Of a stretch of 48,958 bases of DNA, positions 47,847 through 48,958 are shown piece after piece. The stretch is from Nitrosomonas sp. Nm166 (GTDB lineage: Bacteria; Pseudomonadota; Gammaproteobacteria; Burkholderiales; Nitrosomonadaceae), in contig NZ_FONE01000023.1 in the NCBI RefSeq assembly GCF_900112825.1, positions 1 to 48,958 of the forward strand. The letters run 5' to 3'. The notes below the pieces were generated by a model. The model was not told where the DNA came from and searched no databases. It saw only the letters and a list, made by a program, of their open reading frames with translations. Position numbers and translations under genes: made by a program. The first letter of the stretch is position 1; every line of letters starts with the position of its first letter.

Positions 47847-48218
47847 ATGTTAGCAACTATCCGCCCGTTTTTAATGCTTCTGATAATAAGCTTATTTTTT
47901 ATTATGAGTACTTCCGTCTTTGCGGAGTATGATAAAGAAAAAAAAGATGCCATGCATAAAGAATTTGACGAGTTGTCTGAGTCAAACAAAAATTTAACAG
48001 TAGATAAACAAGCAGAAACCCTAGGTACTCACAAGGTGCAAGAGAAATTGCATGATAGAGAAGATTCAGCGCACACCTCAGAATCAGCTAAACCCCGAGA
48101 TCAAGATAGAGCCGGAAAAACCGTCGAGGAAAAACGTGAAGTGCACTCAGATGGGCCCCGTGCCGATCCTGCAGAGGATTCCCCCTTAGAAACACAGAAG
48201 CCTGTTCCTTTGAAATAA
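47847..48218 (+). CDS. secreted highly charged protein
   Basis: The 123-residue product follows ATGAGGAGA. It has a signal peptide (about residues 1-26, ending STSVFA before EYDKE). The mature part is almost all charged or polar: EYDKEKKDAMHKEFDELSES at the start, EDSAHTSESAKPRDQDRAGK in the middle, a Pro-rich end. It is probably disordered in the periplasm. No family is known to me. Confidence 0.65.
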   Translation: MLATIRPFLMLLIISLFFIMSTSVFAEYDKEKKDAMHKEFDELSESNKNLTVDKQAETLGTHKVQEKLHDREDSAHTSESAKPRDQDRAGKTVEEKREVHSDGPRADPAEDSPLETQKPVPLK

Positions 48219-48285
48219 ATTAGAAACTTTCAATTACCTAATATAAAGAATAGGTTAATTCTTTTTTGAGAAGTACACCAAACAT

Positions 48286-48306
48286 AACCCGCTCCGGCGG
48301 GTTTTT
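48286..48306 (+). terminator. terminator after the charged protein gene
   Basis: AACCCGC, loop TCCG, GCGGGTTTTT. A further copy of the recurrent hairpin. Confidence 0.88.
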
Positions 48307-48489
48307 GTTGGGATTTTTCTACTTTTATCACATCTAAAAAATCCTTAAGTTTAATTTAACTTCGCATTAATATTTTTGCCAATCAGTGCTTCATGCTCTC
48401 AGATCGGCAGGCCTCGCGAACCTTGCCGGGCCCTTGTATTAATCCCTTCTTTTGGATTTCAGAACAGCCATCGCGATTTAATATTTCTC

Positions 48490-48895
48490 GAGACCTTTGC
48501 ACGGCAGAAAGTGCATTCAATTGCATGGAATGATATAATTATGTTTTAAATCATGTAATTGTAGTAATCGCCATGAGTTTTTCAGAATTTGATGTCACGC
48601 GCCGTACCCGCAAAGGAAGTTTCTAAACCAGATAGCTGAATTGATTGACTGGAAACCGATAGAAGAAGCGATAGCACAGCATTATTCGCCAGCATCGGAT
48701 GTCACCGGTCGCCGGCTTATCCTGGATTGCTACTGTTCAAGATGCTGCTGGTGGGGATATGGAACGGTGGTTGAGTAGATGAGTCGATGGAAGACATGGC
48801 GAACTCGAATCTGCACGTGATGCGTTTTTTAGGATTGTATCTGGAAGACGATGTGAGGGACTTATTCCAATTACAGATAGAAACAGTAATAATAT
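48490..48895 (+). pseudogene. decayed IS5-family element, left end and transposase start
   Basis: The end sequence GAGACCTTTGCACGG (48490-48504) is followed by a TGATATAAT promoter-like block and a transposase ATG at 48573. The frame reads MSFSEFDVTRRTRKGSF, then a one-base loss stops it; other frames go on with LNQIAELIDWKPIEEAIAQH, TGRxxYPGLLLFKMLLVGIW-like and VMRFLGLYLEDDV sequence. It is an IS5-group element, dead, and matches the remnant at 28690-28852. The 180 bases before it hold nothing I recognise. Confidence 0.78.
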
Positions 48896-48922
48896 AAGCC
48901 TTTACCTTTGGTAGAGGTCATC

Positions 48923-48958
48923 ATGGCACGGAAGGCAAGTGGAACGGAGCAACTTGAG
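48923..48958 (+). CDS. start of an unidentified gene cut by the window edge
   Basis: An ATG with AGAGG about eight bases upstream begins MARKASGTEQLE and runs off the window. Only 12 codons are visible. The context suggests another mobile-element gene, but nothing in the sequence proves it. Confidence 0.35.
   Translation, partial: MARKASGTEQLE

Noticed and set aside
1-48958. tRNA, rRNA or riboswitch
   Set aside because: I saw no cloverleaf, rRNA-like or riboswitch-like sequence by eye. A covariance-model scan would be needed to exclude small RNAs.

Overview
The window looks like chromosomal DNA of a betaproteobacterium, most likely a Nitrosomonas-type ammonia oxidiser. That is an inference from protein flavour and gene order; no ammonia-oxidation gene lies here.

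Region 1 (about 500-18360, minus strand) is a complete division and cell-wall (dcw) cluster read in the order mraZ, rsmH, ftsL, ftsI, murE, murF, mraY, murD, ftsW, murG, murC, murB, ddl, ftsQ, ftsA, ftsZ. Most junctions overlap by a few bases (ATGA, GTGA or TAGTG), so it is tightly coupled. Ahead of mraZ sit three GTGGG(A/G) boxes at 10-bp spacing, overlapping a probable promoter; this is the expected MraZ autoregulatory site. lpxC, often found after ftsZ in relatives, is absent; a decayed stretch takes its place.

Region 2 (18500-23515, plus strand) holds an AlkA-type DNA glycosylase, then a close-packed five-gene unit: cysteine desulfurase-like enzyme, nucleotidyltransferase, HIT-like protein, membrane desaturase and a divergent phosphoglycerate-mutase-like enzyme. 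I recognise no known pathway with this composition.

Region 3 (23516-32430) is a patchwork. Intact genes (a Crp/Fnr-type regulator, lysS, a family-2 glycosyltransferase, a MEDS-domain protein) are separated by decayed insertion sequences of the IS481, IS5 and IS1182/IS5-like types. It also holds a decayed central fragment of a type II Cas9 gene (31566-32225), with no CRISPR array or cas1/cas2 in view.

Region 4 (32431-41459) carries a large PilL/ChpA-type CheA kinase whose C-terminal receiver domain has been cut off by two frameshifts, then ilvA, sbcB (exonuclease I), a RidA-family protein and a VanZ-like membrane protein.

Region 5 (41460-48958) is accessory DNA. It has tiny single-pass membrane peptides, a degraded phage-like block on the minus strand, and a plus-strand series of small orphan proteins (signal-peptide, lipoprotein, acidic-repeat, PRC-barrel). 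Most are followed by their own terminator, several built on the same AACCCGCTCCGGCGGGTTTT hairpin. The window ends in another decayed IS5-family element, related to the one near 28.8 kb.
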